From positions 49,686 through 113,685 of the forward strand of contig NZ_JAGJEG010000010.1 in assembly GCF_018100905.1 (NCBI RefSeq): a DNA stretch of 64,000 nt. Reading direction: 5' to 3'. Source of the stretch: Pseudoalteromonas sp. MMG010. Its GTDB lineage: Bacteria > Pseudomonadota > Gammaproteobacteria > Enterobacterales > Alteromonadaceae. Made by a program: the position numbers and the translations under genes. Shown here piece by piece: positions 8,696-17,757 of the stretch. The stretch's first letter is position 1, and the number at the start of each line of letters is the position of its first letter. The notes beneath the pieces are model-generated. The model was not told the DNA's origin, searched no databases, and was given only the letters and a program-made list of their open reading frames with translations.

Positions 8696-11296
8696 ATGCA
8701 GCATATGACTACCGCACAACTTAGGCAACAGTTTTTAGACTTTTTTGCCAGTAAACAACACCAAATTGTTCCTTCAAGTTCTTTAATACCTGGTAACGAT
8801 GCCACATTGTTATTTAATAATGCCGGTATGGTGCAATTTAAAGATGTATTTTTAGGCGCTGAATCACGCCCGTATACCCGTGCGACCAGTTCGCAGCGTT
8901 GTGTGCGTGCAGGTGGTAAACATAACGATTTAGAAAACGTGGGTTACACTGCGCGTCATCATACTTTTTTCGAAATGTTAGGTAACTTTAGTTTTGGTGA
9001 TTACTTCAAGCAAGATGCGATTAAGTTTGCTTGGCAGTTTTTAACCGAGGTTGTAAAACTACCACAAGAAAAACTGTTGGTAACTATTTACCACGATGAC
9101 GAAGAAGCATACGGTTTTTGGTCTAATGATGTTGGTTTAAGCGATGATCGTATTATTCGTATTGCGACCTCTGATAACTTTTGGTCGATGGGTGATACTG
9201 GTCCGTGTGGTCCTTGTTCAGAAATATTTTATGACCATGGCGAAGATATTTGGGGTGGGCCTCCAGGCTCTCCAGAAGAAGATGGCGATCGTTTTATCGA
9301 AATTTGGAACCTGGTATTTATGCAATATAACCGTCAAAGCGACGGTACAATGGAGCCATTACCAAAACAATCGGTAGACACCGGGATGGGCCTTGAGCGT
9401 ATTGCGGCTATTTTACAAGGTGTGCATTCAAACTATGAAATTGATTTATTTCAAGGTTTAATTGCCGCAGCTGCTGTGGTAACTAACGCACAAGATATGG
9501 ACGATAAGTCGTTACGAGTGGTTGCCGATCATATTCGTTCGTGTGCGTTTTTAATTTCAGATGGTGTTATGCCTTCAAATGAAGGACGTGGTTATGTGCT
9601 GCGTCGTATAATACGCCGTGCTGTACGTCATGGTAATAAGTTAGGCGCTAAAGGGGCATTTTTCTATAAATTAGTGGCAGCACTTATTGAGCAAATGGGC
9701 CAAGCGTATCCAGAGCTTGCTAAGCAACAAGAAATCATCGAAAAAGTACTTCGTATTGAAGAAGAGCAATTTGGTAAAACTCTTGAACGTGGTTTAGCTA
9801 TTTTAGAAGACAGTTTAACTGAGCTTAAAGGCGATGTGATCCCAGGGGATTTAGTCTTTAAACTTTATGATACTTATGGTTTCCCGGCAGATTTAACCGC
9901 CGATGTAGCGCGTGAGCGTCAAATGACCATTGATCATCAAGGTTTTGAGCAGTGCATGGCGGTGCAGCGTAAAAAAGCGCAGCAGGCTGGTAAATTTGGT
10001 GCCGATTATAACGAACAGTTAAAGTCAGAAAAGCACACAGATTTTAAAGGCTACGATAGCATTGAATATAGTGCAACCGTGGTTGAGGTATTTGCACAAG
10101 GTCAAGCTGTGTCAATACTTGAAGATGGACAAGAAGGCATTGTCGTTCTTGACCGTACACCATTTTATGCCGAATCGGGTGGTCAGGCTGGCGATACTGG
10201 TGTTATCACCGTCGCTGGTGGCGAATTTAATGTAAGCAACACTACAAAGCTGGGTAATGCATTTGCTCATCATGGCCGTATTCAAGGGCGTATTGGTGTG
10301 AATGATAAAGTTGAAGCAAGCATTGATGATGCTCGCCGTGACAGCATTAAAAAGAATCATACTGCGACTCACATCTTACACGAAGCATTACGCCAGCGTT
10401 TAGGTGAGCATGTAAATCAAAAAGGCTCTTTAGTTCAAGCTGAGCGTTTACGTTTTGATTTCTCTCACTTTGAGGGGATGACAAAAGACGAGCTACAAGA
10501 TATTGAACGTGTCGTTAATGATGAAATTCGTCGTAACTTTGCACTTAATACTGAGTTAATGGCTATTGATGATGCTAAAGCTAAAGGTGCAATGGCGCTA
10601 TTTGGTGAAAAATACGATGACGAAGTGCGTGTTGTTACTATCGGTGATTATTCTATAGAGCTTTGTGGTGGTACCCATGTTGAACGTGCTGGAGATATTG
10701 GTTTGTTCAAAATCGTATCTGAAAGTGGTATTGCCGCGGGTATTCGTCGAATTGAAGCGGTGACCGGTGCACACGCGATTGCGTATGTTGCGCAACAAGA
10801 GCAACAGCTTAATGATGTTGCTGCTTTAGTTAAAGGTGATAGTGCGTCAGTACTTGAAAAAGTAACAGCGTTACTTGAAAAATCTAAAGGGCTTGAAAAA
10901 CAAATTGCTCAGTTAAACGATAAACTGGCAAGTGCTGCAGGTGCCTCGTTACTTGATTCTGTTGTTGAGATTAATGGTGTGAAATTGTTAGTCGCCAATG
11001 TTGAAGGGACTGAATCAAAAGCATTACGTGGCATGGTAGATGATCTTAAAAACAAAATTGACTCAGGTGTTATTGCATTAGGTGTAGCCAGTGGCGATAA
11101 AGTTAGCCTTATTGCAGGTGTTACAAAAGACTTAACGGCTAAAGTAAAAGCGGGAGAGTTGGTTAATCACATGGCGGGGCAAGTCGGCGGTAAAGGCGGT
11201 GGTCGTCCTGATATGGCACAAGCCGGTGGTTCACAACCCGAAAACTTAACCACAGCGCTTGATAGCGTGACAGCATGGTTAAGTGAAAAGTTATAA
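8696..11296 (+). CDS. alaS: alanyl-tRNA synthetase
   Basis: Charges tRNA-Ala and clears mischarged Ser or Gly. The protein is 866 residues, the usual length. The class II catalytic core is at the N-terminus ([48 protein letters not shown]). The editing domain carries the HTATHILH and CGGTHV metal sites (about 554-561 and 657-662), and the C-Ala domain ends in a glycine-rich [18 protein letters not shown] 8696 is chosen because GGTGAG lies nine bases upstream; the next ATG (8705) would be too far away. A strong terminator follows at 11382. Confidence 0.98.
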   Translation: MQHMTTAQLRQQFLDFFASKQHQIVPSSSLIPGNDATLLFNNAGMVQFKDVFLGAESRPYTRATSSQRCVRAGGKHNDLENVGYTARHHTFFEMLGNFSFGDYFKQDAIKFAWQFLTEVVKLPQEKLLVTIYHDDEEAYGFWSNDVGLSDDRIIRIATSDNFWSMGDTGPCGPCSEIFYDHGEDIWGGPPGSPEEDGDRFIEIWNLVFMQYNRQSDGTMEPLPKQSVDTGMGLERIAAILQGVHSNYEIDLFQGLIAAAAVVTNAQDMDDKSLRVVADHIRSCAFLISDGVMPSNEGRGYVLRRIIRRAVRHGNKLGAKGAFFYKLVAALIEQMGQAYPELAKQQEIIEKVLRIEEEQFGKTLERGLAILEDSLTELKGDVIPGDLVFKLYDTYGFPADLTADVARERQMTIDHQGFEQCMAVQRKKAQQAGKFGADYNEQLKSEKHTDFKGYDSIEYSATVVEVFAQGQAVSILEDGQEGIVVLDRTPFYAESGGQAGDTGVITVAGGEFNVSNTTKLGNAFAHHGRIQGRIGVNDKVEASIDDARRDSIKKNHTATHILHEALRQRLGEHVNQKGSLVQAERLRFDFSHFEGMTKDELQDIERVVNDEIRRNFALNTELMAIDDAKAKGAMALFGEKYDDEVRVVTIGDYSIELCGGTHVERAGDIGLFKIVSESGIAAGIRRIEAVTGAHAIAYVAQQEQQLNDVAALVKGDSASVLEKVTALLEKSKGLEKQIAQLNDKLASAAGASLLDSVVEINGVKLLVANVEGTESKALRGMVDDLKNKIDSGVIALGVASGDKVSLIAGVTKDLTAKVKAGELVNHMAGQVGGKGGGRPDMAQAGGSQPENLTTALDSVTAWLSEKL

Positions 11297-11381
11297 TTTA
11301 CAGCTTTAGTGAGTATTTTTATTTAAAACACATTATTTAGATTAGTTTTAAATTTATATAACACTTATTAGCTAAAAACAT

Positions 11382-11413
11382 AAAAAGCGGTATTTTTTAA
11401 TACCGCTTTTTTA
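11382..11413 (+). terminator. intrinsic terminator after alaS
   Basis: A 13-bp perfect stem (AAAAAGCGGTATT with its complement), loop TTTT, ending in a run of T. It separates recX-alaS from csrA. Confidence 0.9.
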
Positions 11414-11995
11414 ATGCGAGTTAATTAGCTAAAGCACAAAAGCGGTAATAAATAAAACGATCGATTTTTAACCTGTCTTCGTAAATATTAATCAGCAAAG
11501 TTATTAACTTGAAAGTGAAGTAAGATTATCAATTTTTGAAATTTGAGCTACTCTATTAATTGTACCTATTAAAGTGCTTTATCTTTAATTTATATGAAAC
11601 TTTTTATTTGAATGGTCATCATAAGATTGTGATTAAATTTATTTTTAAATCAGCTTTAATTTTTGTTGGTACAGTAATTTAATGATTTTTTATACTGAAT
11701 ATAATAAATATGTAAGTACTAAGCCAATCAACTTTTAAGTCGTAAAGCTTTGCCGTTATATTTGGGGTGTTAACTAAAATAGTGATATAGATGTGTTACT
11801 CACTATTAGTTAATAAATTTAAATGAGAGGTTGTATTTTAACCATTTAAAGCCCTGTTTTAATGCTTTTAGGCAAAGTTTTGGTGTTTTTAATTAAAAAC
11901 ACATTAGTTGAGTATTTTTACTTACTTTTTAGCCTAAATTTCATTAGTATGTTTACGCGGAATCTTATAATTTTTTGGAAAATGGGAGCAATAGA
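11414..11995 (+). other. long AT-rich leader/intergenic region before csrA
   Basis: About 580 bp without a supported gene. It must hold the csrA promoter(s), but I could not pick a convincing -35/-10 pair. It contains the palindrome at 11883-11902. Near the csrA start there are three GGA triplets (11959-11961, 11977-11979 and 11985-11987), the kind of site CsrA itself binds in its own leader. The last overlaps the ribosome site GGGAG. Confidence 0.5.
11883..11902. repeat. 20-bp perfect palindrome upstream of csrA
   Basis: GTGTTTTTAATTAAAAACAC reads the same on both strands. It ends 93 bp before the csrA ATG. It could be a protein operator or an RNA hairpin; no T-run follows, so it is not an obvious terminator. 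Confidence 0.6.
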
Positions 11996-12187
11996 ATGCT
12001 AATACTAACTCGTAGAGTGGGTGAAACCCTAATGATCGGTGACGAAGTGACAGTGACTGTTTTAGGTGTTAAGGGAAATCAAGTACGTATTGGTGTAAAT
12101 GCACCAAAAGACGTTTCAGTGCATCGTGAAGAAATTTATATGCGTATACAAGCTGAAAAGTCTAACCCCAGCCAGGGCAATGCTTAA
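11996..12187 (+). CDS. csrA: carbon storage regulator CsrA
   Basis: RNA-binding homodimer that represses or activates translation by binding GGA motifs in mRNA leaders, controlling carbon storage, motility and biofilm. The 63-residue product starts [18 protein letters not shown], the near-invariant family start. An upstream in-frame TTG (11975) would add seven unlikely residues. The RNA-contact residues Leu4 and Arg44 (the latter in the VHREEIY segment) are present. GGGAG precedes ATG 11996. A pair of hairpins follows the stop. Confidence 0.97.
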   Translation: MLILTRRVGETLMIGDEVTVTVLGVKGNQVRIGVNAPKDVSVHREEIYMRIQAEKSNPSQGNA

Positions 12188-12191
12188 TCAT

Positions 12192-12213
12192 ATTAAAGTG
12201 TTTTCACTTTAAT
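12192..12213 (+). other. AT-rich hairpin directly after csrA
   Basis: ATTAAAGTG, loop TTTT, CACTTTAAT: a perfect 9-bp stem four bases after the csrA stop, immediately before the strong terminator. Together they form tandem hairpins at the csrA mRNA end. Confidence 0.5.
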
Positions 12214-12245
12214 AAAAAAGCCACTCATTATTGAGTGGCTTTTTT
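12214..12245. terminator. bidirectional terminator between csrA and YcxB-like gene
   Basis: AAAAAGCCACTCA, loop TTAT, TGAGTGGCTTTTT. It works for csrA on the plus strand. On the minus strand its first arm is the last codons and stop of the YcxB-like gene. Confidence 0.9.
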
Positions 12246-12695
12246 GTTTATAAAATCGAGTATTTCAGTGGTGAGTATTTGCTTTGAAATATACTGCATT
12301 GTTTTACTGTTTTTTAAGATGATCCCTTGGTCGGTATCAATAATGCTATTGATTTCATCCCATTTTAATTGGTAGTTTTTGTAATGGTTTTCGCTGCTTA
12401 TACCTTGCTCATTAAAAATAAGTGTCACTTTTGAACCCGATGCTCTACTTAGCATTTGTCTGGTTACCCACCATGGCTGGCGATAATAAAAAGACACGCA
12501 CTCTAAAACAGCAAGCATAATTAAAAAACTGCCAAGGTAGTGATCGTTTAAGCCATATATACCAAATAAACCCAGTGTAACGAGTAGCATAAGTAAAAAG
12601 TACTTTGGTTTTGCTTGTTTGCTATAAGGTAAAGACTGTTCAAAACATTCTTTATAGTAGGGCTTATCAAGTATATAACTGGTTGTAAATTCCAT
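12228..12695 (-). CDS. YcxB-like membrane protein
   Basis: Protein of 155 residues and unknown function. The N-terminal segment has conserved aromatic and charged residues (YYKECFEQSL). Two membrane helices at about 30-70 follow, then a PH-like soluble C-terminal domain with GSKVTLIFNEQGISSEN and YQLKWDEINSIIDTDQGIILK, which is the pattern of the YcxB family (recognised from memory). Start ATG 12695. It is a single gene convergent with csrA, its final codons forming half of the shared terminator. Confidence 0.7.
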   Translation of the reverse strand: MEFTTSYILDKPYYKECFEQSLPYSKQAKPKYFLLMLLVTLGLFGIYGLNDHYLGSFLIMLAVLECVSFYYRQPWWVTRQMLSRASGSKVTLIFNEQGISSENHYKNYQLKWDEINSIIDTDQGIILKNSKTMQYISKQILTTEILDFINKKATQ

Positions 12696-13176
12696 GGTGT
12701 TCGCTTTTAAAACATTTTGAGTATTCTAGCAATTTATAATCAAAAAATCTTTGCTAGCAGCGGTTTTTAATAATCTGAAATCTAACTATTGCGTTGTTAT
12801 AAGTGTAAATAAATGAGCGATACACGTTTTTGTTAGTTTTACTGATATTAATTCTTATAAATGGTAATACCAATTTACAATTTGTATTTATTTACTCTGT
12901 TTTTTTACTTCACTTTATGTTCAGTCGTGTTTGATATTTTTACACTTTGGTAGTTATTATAACTTTTAACTATACATGTTATTTTTATCGTCTATATCCT
13001 TTCATTAATGCCTTATTTTTACAGTGTTAATTTATTTTTGCTTATGTTACTTTTGTGTTTATTGGTTTTACCAATTTACACAAAGGTAGACAAAGTGAAG
13101 TGTTTTGATACTATTCTGTAAACAAATATTTAAAAATACAACTTTTTAATACGATACTGGGTTTGAGGGGTAAATC
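12696..13176. other. AT-rich intergenic region before the oad operon
   Basis: No gene is seen. It carries divergent promoters for the YcxB-like gene and oadG that I cannot place precisely. The 12-mer TACCAATTTACA occurs twice (12868-12879 and 13069-13080), the second copy forming a small TTGGT-TTT-ACCAA hairpin. Confidence 0.4.
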
Positions 13177-13422
13177 ATGGATATTGGTGCAGTACTGGCA
13201 ACCGCTGGGAACTTAATGCTGACAGGCATGATAGGTGTGTTTGTATTTCTTTCGATATTAATTGGTGCAGTTAAATTAATGTCTCATTTAGTTGCTCGTT
13301 TTGAGCAACCTGAGTCTGAATCTTCTGCTTATTCACCTTCAATACAAACACAAGGTGTGCCAAAAGGCCACATCGCTGCAATTAGTGCTGCTATCGCTCA
13401 GTACAAAGCTAACAATAATTAA
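13177..13422 (+). CDS. oadG: oxaloacetate decarboxylase Na+ pump, gamma subunit
   Basis: Small membrane-anchor subunit that joins the alpha and beta subunits of the sodium-pumping oxaloacetate decarboxylase and binds the zinc used in decarboxylation. It has 81 residues: one N-terminal membrane helix (about 12-35), a linker with PESESSAYS, and a polar C-terminus ([17 protein letters not shown]) that docks on the alpha subunit. ATG 13177 follows GAGGGG. It is 11 bp upstream of oadA and clearly the first gene of oadGAB. Confidence 0.92.
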   Translation: MDIGAVLATAGNLMLTGMIGVFVFLSILIGAVKLMSHLVARFEQPESESSAYSPSIQTQGVPKGHIAAISAAIAQYKANNN

Positions 13423-13433
13423 GGGGCACACAC

Positions 13434-15212
13434 ATGGCTAAATTAAAATTAACAGAACTGGTACTTCGCGATGCTCACCAATCGCTGCTTGCAACTCGCA
13501 TGCGCTTAGACGATATGTTACCAATGGCAAAAAATCTTGATGACGCCGGGTATTGGTCTATTGAATCGTGGGGGGGCGCGACCTTTGATTCGTGTATTCG
13601 TTATTTAGGCGAAGATCCTTGGGAACGTATCCGTGCGCTTAAAAAAGCAATGCCTAACACACCACAACAAATGCTATTACGTGGACAAAACTTACTCGGC
13701 TACCGCCATTATGCTGATGATGTTGTTGAAAAGTTTGTAGAGCGAGCTCATAAAAACGGGGTTGATGTATTTCGTATTTTTGATGCCATGAATGATGTGC
13801 GAAACTTAGAAACCGCAATTAAAGCGGCTGTAAAGGTGGGGGCACATGCACAAGGGACTATTTCATATACAGTGAGCCCTGTTCATACACTTGATATGTG
13901 GTTAACACTTGCAAAGCAACTTGAAGAGCTTGGCTGTCACTCGATTTGTATTAAAGATATGGCCGGTTTATTAAAGCCATACGATGCAGAAAAGTTAATT
14001 AAAGGGCTTAAAGAAACCGTATCTATTCCAATTGCGATGCAATGTCATGCAACAACCGGTTTAAGTACCGCTACGTATCAAAAAGCGATTGATGCCGGTA
14101 TTGATATGCTTGATACCGCTATTTCGTCAATGAGTATGACTTATGGGCACTCTGCTACCGAAACGATTGTATCAATCGTTGAAGGTACTGAGCGAGATAC
14201 TGGTCTTGATTTAAATCAACTAGAAGAAATAGCCGCTTATTTTAGAGATGTTCGTAAAAAGTACTCCGCTTTTGAAGGTAGCCTTAAAGGGGTCGATGGT
14301 CGTATTTTATTAGCACAAGTGCCTGGTGGCATGTTAACTAATATGGAAAACCAATTAAAAGAACAAGGTGCTGCGGATAAGTTAAATGATGTACTACTAG
14401 AAATTCCACGAGTACGTGAAGATTTAGGGTTTATTCCATTGGTGACACCCACATCGCAAATTGTAGGCACACAAGCGGTACTTAACGTGTTAACGGGTGA
14501 ACGTTATAAAACGATTACCAAAGAAACTGCTGGCGTGTTAAAAGGCGAATACGGTGCAACACCTGCGCCGATGAATAAAGAATTACAAGAACGAGTGCTT
14601 GATGGCAAAGAGGTTATTACATGTCGCCCTGCTGATATTATTGAACCTGAATTAGCAGTACTTGAAGATGAATTAGTTAATGCAGCAAAAGAGCAAGGCA
14701 TTACATTAGCCGATGAGCAAATTGATGATGTACTCACCTATGCGTTATTTCCTCAAATTGGCTTGAAATTCCTTAAAAATCGTCACAACCCAGATGCATT
14801 TGAAGCTTTACCTAGTGCTGCAAGTGAAGCGCCGGCTGAATCAGCAAAACCGGCTGCTAATAGCGGTGTTGAGGCACAGCAGTACAGTGTCAAAGTTGAT
14901 GGTAAAGTTTACGATGTTGTTGTTGCTCAAGGTGGTGAATTAAAAGAAGTATCATTAAAAGATTCTGAGCATTTACCCCAGTCAGCTTCGGTTGCTTCGG
15001 GCGAAACACTTAATGCTCCTCTTGCCGGTAATATCTTTAAAGTGAAGGTAAAACCAGGGCAAGTTGTGAATGAAGGCGATGTTGTGATCATTATGGAAGC
15101 GATGAAAATGGAAACAGAAGTACGTGCGATGCATACTGGCACCGTCGCTGATGTGTTAGTAAGTGAAGGCGATTCGGTGACAACCGGTGAAGCCATGATA
15201 GCGCTGGCATAA
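13434..15212 (+). CDS. oadA: oxaloacetate decarboxylase Na+ pump, biotin-carrying alpha subunit
   Basis: Carboxyltransferase subunit: moves CO2 from oxaloacetate to biotin, yielding pyruvate; the beta subunit then decarboxylates carboxybiotin and exports Na+. It has 592 residues. The N-terminal TIM barrel (about 1-300) opens with [16 protein letters not shown] and includes metal and substrate motifs such as [11 protein letters not shown] and [11 protein letters not shown] conserved carboxylase domain follows, then an Ala/Pro-rich linker (about 460-490) and a biotinyl domain with EAMKMET; the biotin lysine is Lys558, 34 residues from the C-terminus as usual. Ten bases separate it from oadB. 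Confidence 0.97.
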   Translation: MAKLKLTELVLRDAHQSLLATRMRLDDMLPMAKNLDDAGYWSIESWGGATFDSCIRYLGEDPWERIRALKKAMPNTPQQMLLRGQNLLGYRHYADDVVEKFVERAHKNGVDVFRIFDAMNDVRNLETAIKAAVKVGAHAQGTISYTVSPVHTLDMWLTLAKQLEELGCHSICIKDMAGLLKPYDAEKLIKGLKETVSIPIAMQCHATTGLSTATYQKAIDAGIDMLDTAISSMSMTYGHSATETIVSIVEGTERDTGLDLNQLEEIAAYFRDVRKKYSAFEGSLKGVDGRILLAQVPGGMLTNMENQLKEQGAADKLNDVLLEIPRVREDLGFIPLVTPTSQIVGTQAVLNVLTGERYKTITKETAGVLKGEYGATPAPMNKELQERVLDGKEVITCRPADIIEPELAVLEDELVNAAKEQGITLADEQIDDVLTYALFPQIGLKFLKNRHNPDAFEALPSAASEAPAESAKPAANSGVEAQQYSVKVDGKVYDVVVAQGGELKEVSLKDSEHLPQSASVASGETLNAPLAGNIFKVKVKPGQVVNEGDVVIIMEAMKMETEVRAMHTGTVADVLVSEGDSVTTGEAMIALA

Positions 15213-15222
15213 GGGGAGTATA

Positions 15223-16353
15223 ATGGAAGGTCTATTAAACCTTTGGCATGCTACTGGTATTGCTAATTTTTCTATCCCTGCGCTTATTATGATTGCTGTA
15301 GGGTGCTTATTATTGTTTTTAGCTATTGCTAAAAACTTTGAACCACTGCTGTTATTACCCATAGGTTTTGGTGCTATTTTAACGAATATTCCTGTGGCAG
15401 GCATGTCAGATCCTGGCGGGTTATTATATGCCGTTTATCATGTCGGTATTGATACGGGAATTTTTCCTCTTTTAATTTTTATGGGGGTCGGTGCACTCAC
15501 AGACTTTAGTGCATTGATTGCCAATCCGCGTATGTTATTACTGGGTGCAGCTGCTCAGTTTGGTATTTTTGCCACTTTATTTGGTGCAATTTTACTTAAC
15601 TTTGTACCAGGGTTTGAGTTTAGTTTACAAGATGCTTCTGCGATTGCGATTATCGGGGGGGCAGATGGGCCAACAGCTATCTTTTTAGCATCCAAATTGG
15701 CTCCTGACTTGTTAGGTGCAATTGCGGTTGCGGCCTATTCTTATATGGCATTAGTACCCATTATTCAGCCTCCTATTATGCGCGCTTTTACGACAGTTGA
15801 AGAACGTAAAATAGAAATGCCGCAGTTACGTAAGGTATCTAAAAAGGAAAAAATTGTATTTCCATTAATGGTATTAACGTTAACGGCTATCTTTTTACCG
15901 GCTGCAATTCCATTGGTGGGCATGTTTTGTTTAGGTAACTTAATGAAAGAGTCGGGCGTTGTTGACAGATTAAGTAACAGTGCACAAAACGAGATCATTA
16001 ATATTACGACTATCTTTTTAGGTTTAGCGGTCGGCTCTAAGTTGGCAGCTGATAAATTTTTAACAGTAGAGACATTAGGTATTTTGGTTCTTGGTGCATT
16101 AGCATTTGCTATTGGCACAGCATCGGGCGTGTTTATGGCTAAGGGGCTTAACAAAATATCGAAAACGCCAATTAATCCATTAATAGGGGCCGCAGGCGTA
16201 TCGGCGGTACCGATGGCTGCTCGAGTTGTTAATAAAGTAGGGCTTGAAAGTAACCCGCATAATTTCTTATTGATGCATGCAATGGGACCTAATGTAGCTG
16301 GGGTACTGGGAAGTGCTGTTGCTGCAGGGATATTATTAGCTTTGGTTGGTTAA
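15223..16353 (+). CDS. oadB: oxaloacetate decarboxylase Na+ pump, beta subunit
   Basis: Integral membrane subunit that couples carboxybiotin decarboxylation to outward Na+ transport. The 376 residues form about nine or more hydrophobic segments. The conserved [10 protein letters not shown] (about 146-155), which includes the Na+-site Asp, is intact, as is the C-terminal [15 protein letters not shown]. It is the last gene of oadGAB and is followed by a strong terminator. The set is complete, so the cell can probably convert oxaloacetate decarboxylation to a sodium gradient, which PomAB-type motility could draw on. Confidence 0.96.
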   Translation: MEGLLNLWHATGIANFSIPALIMIAVGCLLLFLAIAKNFEPLLLLPIGFGAILTNIPVAGMSDPGGLLYAVYHVGIDTGIFPLLIFMGVGALTDFSALIANPRMLLLGAAAQFGIFATLFGAILLNFVPGFEFSLQDASAIAIIGGADGPTAIFLASKLAPDLLGAIAVAAYSYMALVPIIQPPIMRAFTTVEERKIEMPQLRKVSKKEKIVFPLMVLTLTAIFLPAAIPLVGMFCLGNLMKESGVVDRLSNSAQNEIINITTIFLGLAVGSKLAADKFLTVETLGILVLGALAFAIGTASGVFMAKGLNKISKTPINPLIGAAGVSAVPMAARVVNKVGLESNPHNFLLMHAMGPNVAGVLGSAVAAGILLALVG

Positions 16354-16378
16354 CTCCCTAGATTAATTCCAACCTATT

Positions 16379-16405
16379 AGCGCAGTGTTTACTGCGCTTT
16401 TTTTT
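16379..16405 (+). terminator. intrinsic terminator after oadB
   Basis: AGCGCAGT, loop GTTT, ACTGCGCT, then a long T run. Confidence 0.9.
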
Positions 16406-16477
16406 GCCTAAAATTTGTCATTGGTATTAATGATATTTTTGTTTAAAGTGGATAGCCTTAGCTATGAAAGGATAAGC

Positions 16478-17452
16478 ATGATGTTTGCACTGCCATTAGA
16501 TCATTATTTAAAAAATGTAAGTCGTATTGGATTTGGTTGCATGGGCCTAGGTGGGGGGTGGAATACAAATGCAATTACCAACGAAGATATAAAGCAAGCG
16601 CATACTTGTATCGATACAGCATTAGAGTGTGGCATTAATTTTTTTGATCATAGCGATATATATAGCCATAGCAAAGCTGAACAAGTGTTTGGTAAAGTGC
16701 TTGAGCACAGACCTGAGCTTAGAGATAAAATATACATTCAATCAAAATGCGGTATTCGATTTGAGGATAGCTATGCACCTAAACGGTATGATTTATCAGC
16801 GCAATGGATTAAACATTCGTTAGAGGGGTCTTTAAAGCGCTTAAATACCGATTATTTAGATATATATTTACTGCATCGCCCAGATCCGCTCATGCAAGTT
16901 AGCGAAATTGCCGAATTACTTAATGCGCTGCAACACAGTGGCAAGGTACGCCACTTTGGTGTGTCGAATATGCAGCAGTACCAAATTTCGGCATTACAAA
17001 ATGAACTTGAATTACCGCTGGTAGTGAACCAAATTGAAGCAAGTTTAAAGCAACATCAATGGGTTGATGAAGGGATATATGCAGGAAATAGCACAGGGAA
17101 AGATATAAATTTTACCCCCGGTTGTGTTGAGTATTGTCGCCATAATAATATCCAAATACAAAGTTGGGGTAGTTTATGTCAAGGAGTATACAGTGGCGCA
17201 AACCTCGCTAATGCAACCACTGCAGATATAAACACCAGTTTATTAGTTAATAAGTTGGCCGCAATTTATGGCACTTCTGCAGAGACCATTGTGATTGCAT
17301 GGCTATTGCGCCATCCTAGCGCCATTCAACCCATTATAGGCACTACTAATACACAGCGTATAATAGCAGCAAGTGAAGGGGTTAATATAACGCTTACAAG
17401 AGAGCACTGGTATGCATTATATGTCAGTGCTAAAGGGCAGGAGTTACCCTAA
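16478..17452 (+). CDS. aldo/keto reductase, YdhF-like
   Basis: NADPH-dependent oxidoreductase of the aldo/keto reductase superfamily, about 324 residues, (beta/alpha)8 barrel. The catalytic set is visible: Asp in FFDHSDIY, the Tyr four residues after it (SDIYSHSKAE), Lys in QSKCGI, and His in LLHRPDPLM. GKVRHFGVSN and the cofactor-loop IIGTTNTQRI support the family. Overall it resembles E. coli YdhF, whose substrate is unknown. A longer frame exists from 16415, but AAGGA at 16468-16472 points to one of the twin ATGs at 16478 and 16481. It is probably a single-gene unit or linked to the small gene 47 bp downstream. Confidence 0.85.
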   Translation: MMFALPLDHYLKNVSRIGFGCMGLGGGWNTNAITNEDIKQAHTCIDTALECGINFFDHSDIYSHSKAEQVFGKVLEHRPELRDKIYIQSKCGIRFEDSYAPKRYDLSAQWIKHSLEGSLKRLNTDYLDIYLLHRPDPLMQVSEIAELLNALQHSGKVRHFGVSNMQQYQISALQNELELPLVVNQIEASLKQHQWVDEGIYAGNSTGKDINFTPGCVEYCRHNNIQIQSWGSLCQGVYSGANLANATTADINTSLLVNKLAAIYGTSAETIVIAWLLRHPSAIQPIIGTTNTQRIIAASEGVNITLTREHWYALYVSAKGQELP

Positions 17453-17499
17453 GTAGCATATAAAGTTAAGCGCTAAGTGTATGATTTTCAGGAGGTACG

Positions 17500-17676
17500 A
17501 TGAATATAGTATTGATTTTAATTAGCTTGGTTGTGGCATTGGTGATTATTATTCCACTATTAGAGAAGTATCAAAGTAAAGTGGGATTACAGGGCGCAAC
17601 TAAATACAGTAAGTATATTTGGCCATTAGTGATGCTCTCTTTAGTTATACAATTGCTTTATATTATATTTAATTAA
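17500..17676 (+). CDS. 58-residue two-helix membrane protein, unknown
   Basis: Small gene with an ideal ribosome site (AGGAGGT, three bases before ATG 17500) ending at TAA 17676. The product starts MNIVLILISLVVALVIIIP, a hydrophobic helix. A polar stretch of about 20 residues rich in Lys, Ser and Tyr follows, then a second helix (about 39-57, WPLVMLSLVIQLLYIIF). I do not recognise a family. It follows the aldo/keto reductase on the same strand and is closed by a strong bidirectional terminator, which supports it as a real transcript end. Function unknown. Confidence 0.68.
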   Translation: MNIVLILISLVVALVIIIPLLEKYQSKVGLQGATKYSKYIWPLVMLSLVIQLLYIIFN

Positions 17677-17708
17677 CTTTTATATTTTGAAGTGCATTTA
17701 ACAGATAC

Positions 17709-17745
17709 AAAAAAGCCTTGGTAAATAACATACCAAGGCTTTTTT
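17709..17745. terminator. bidirectional terminator
   Basis: AAAAAAGCCTTGGTA, loop AATAACA, TACCAAGGCTTTTTT: a 15-bp perfect stem serving the small membrane protein gene (plus) and the M23 peptidase gene (minus). Confidence 0.92.
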
Positions 17746-17757
17746 ATCGTATTGATT

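Noticed and set aside
9144..9377. 77-codon frame within alaS
   Set aside because: Same-strand out-of-frame shadow in the conserved catalytic core of alaS.
11862..12001. ORF of about 46 codons overlapping the csrA start
   Set aside because: No ribosome site, low-complexity hydrophobic product, overlaps the csrA leader and start; better explained as AT-rich chance frame.
15765..16154. 129-codon minus-strand frame within oadB
   Set aside because: Antisense shadow of a hydrophobic membrane-protein gene; no start signal.
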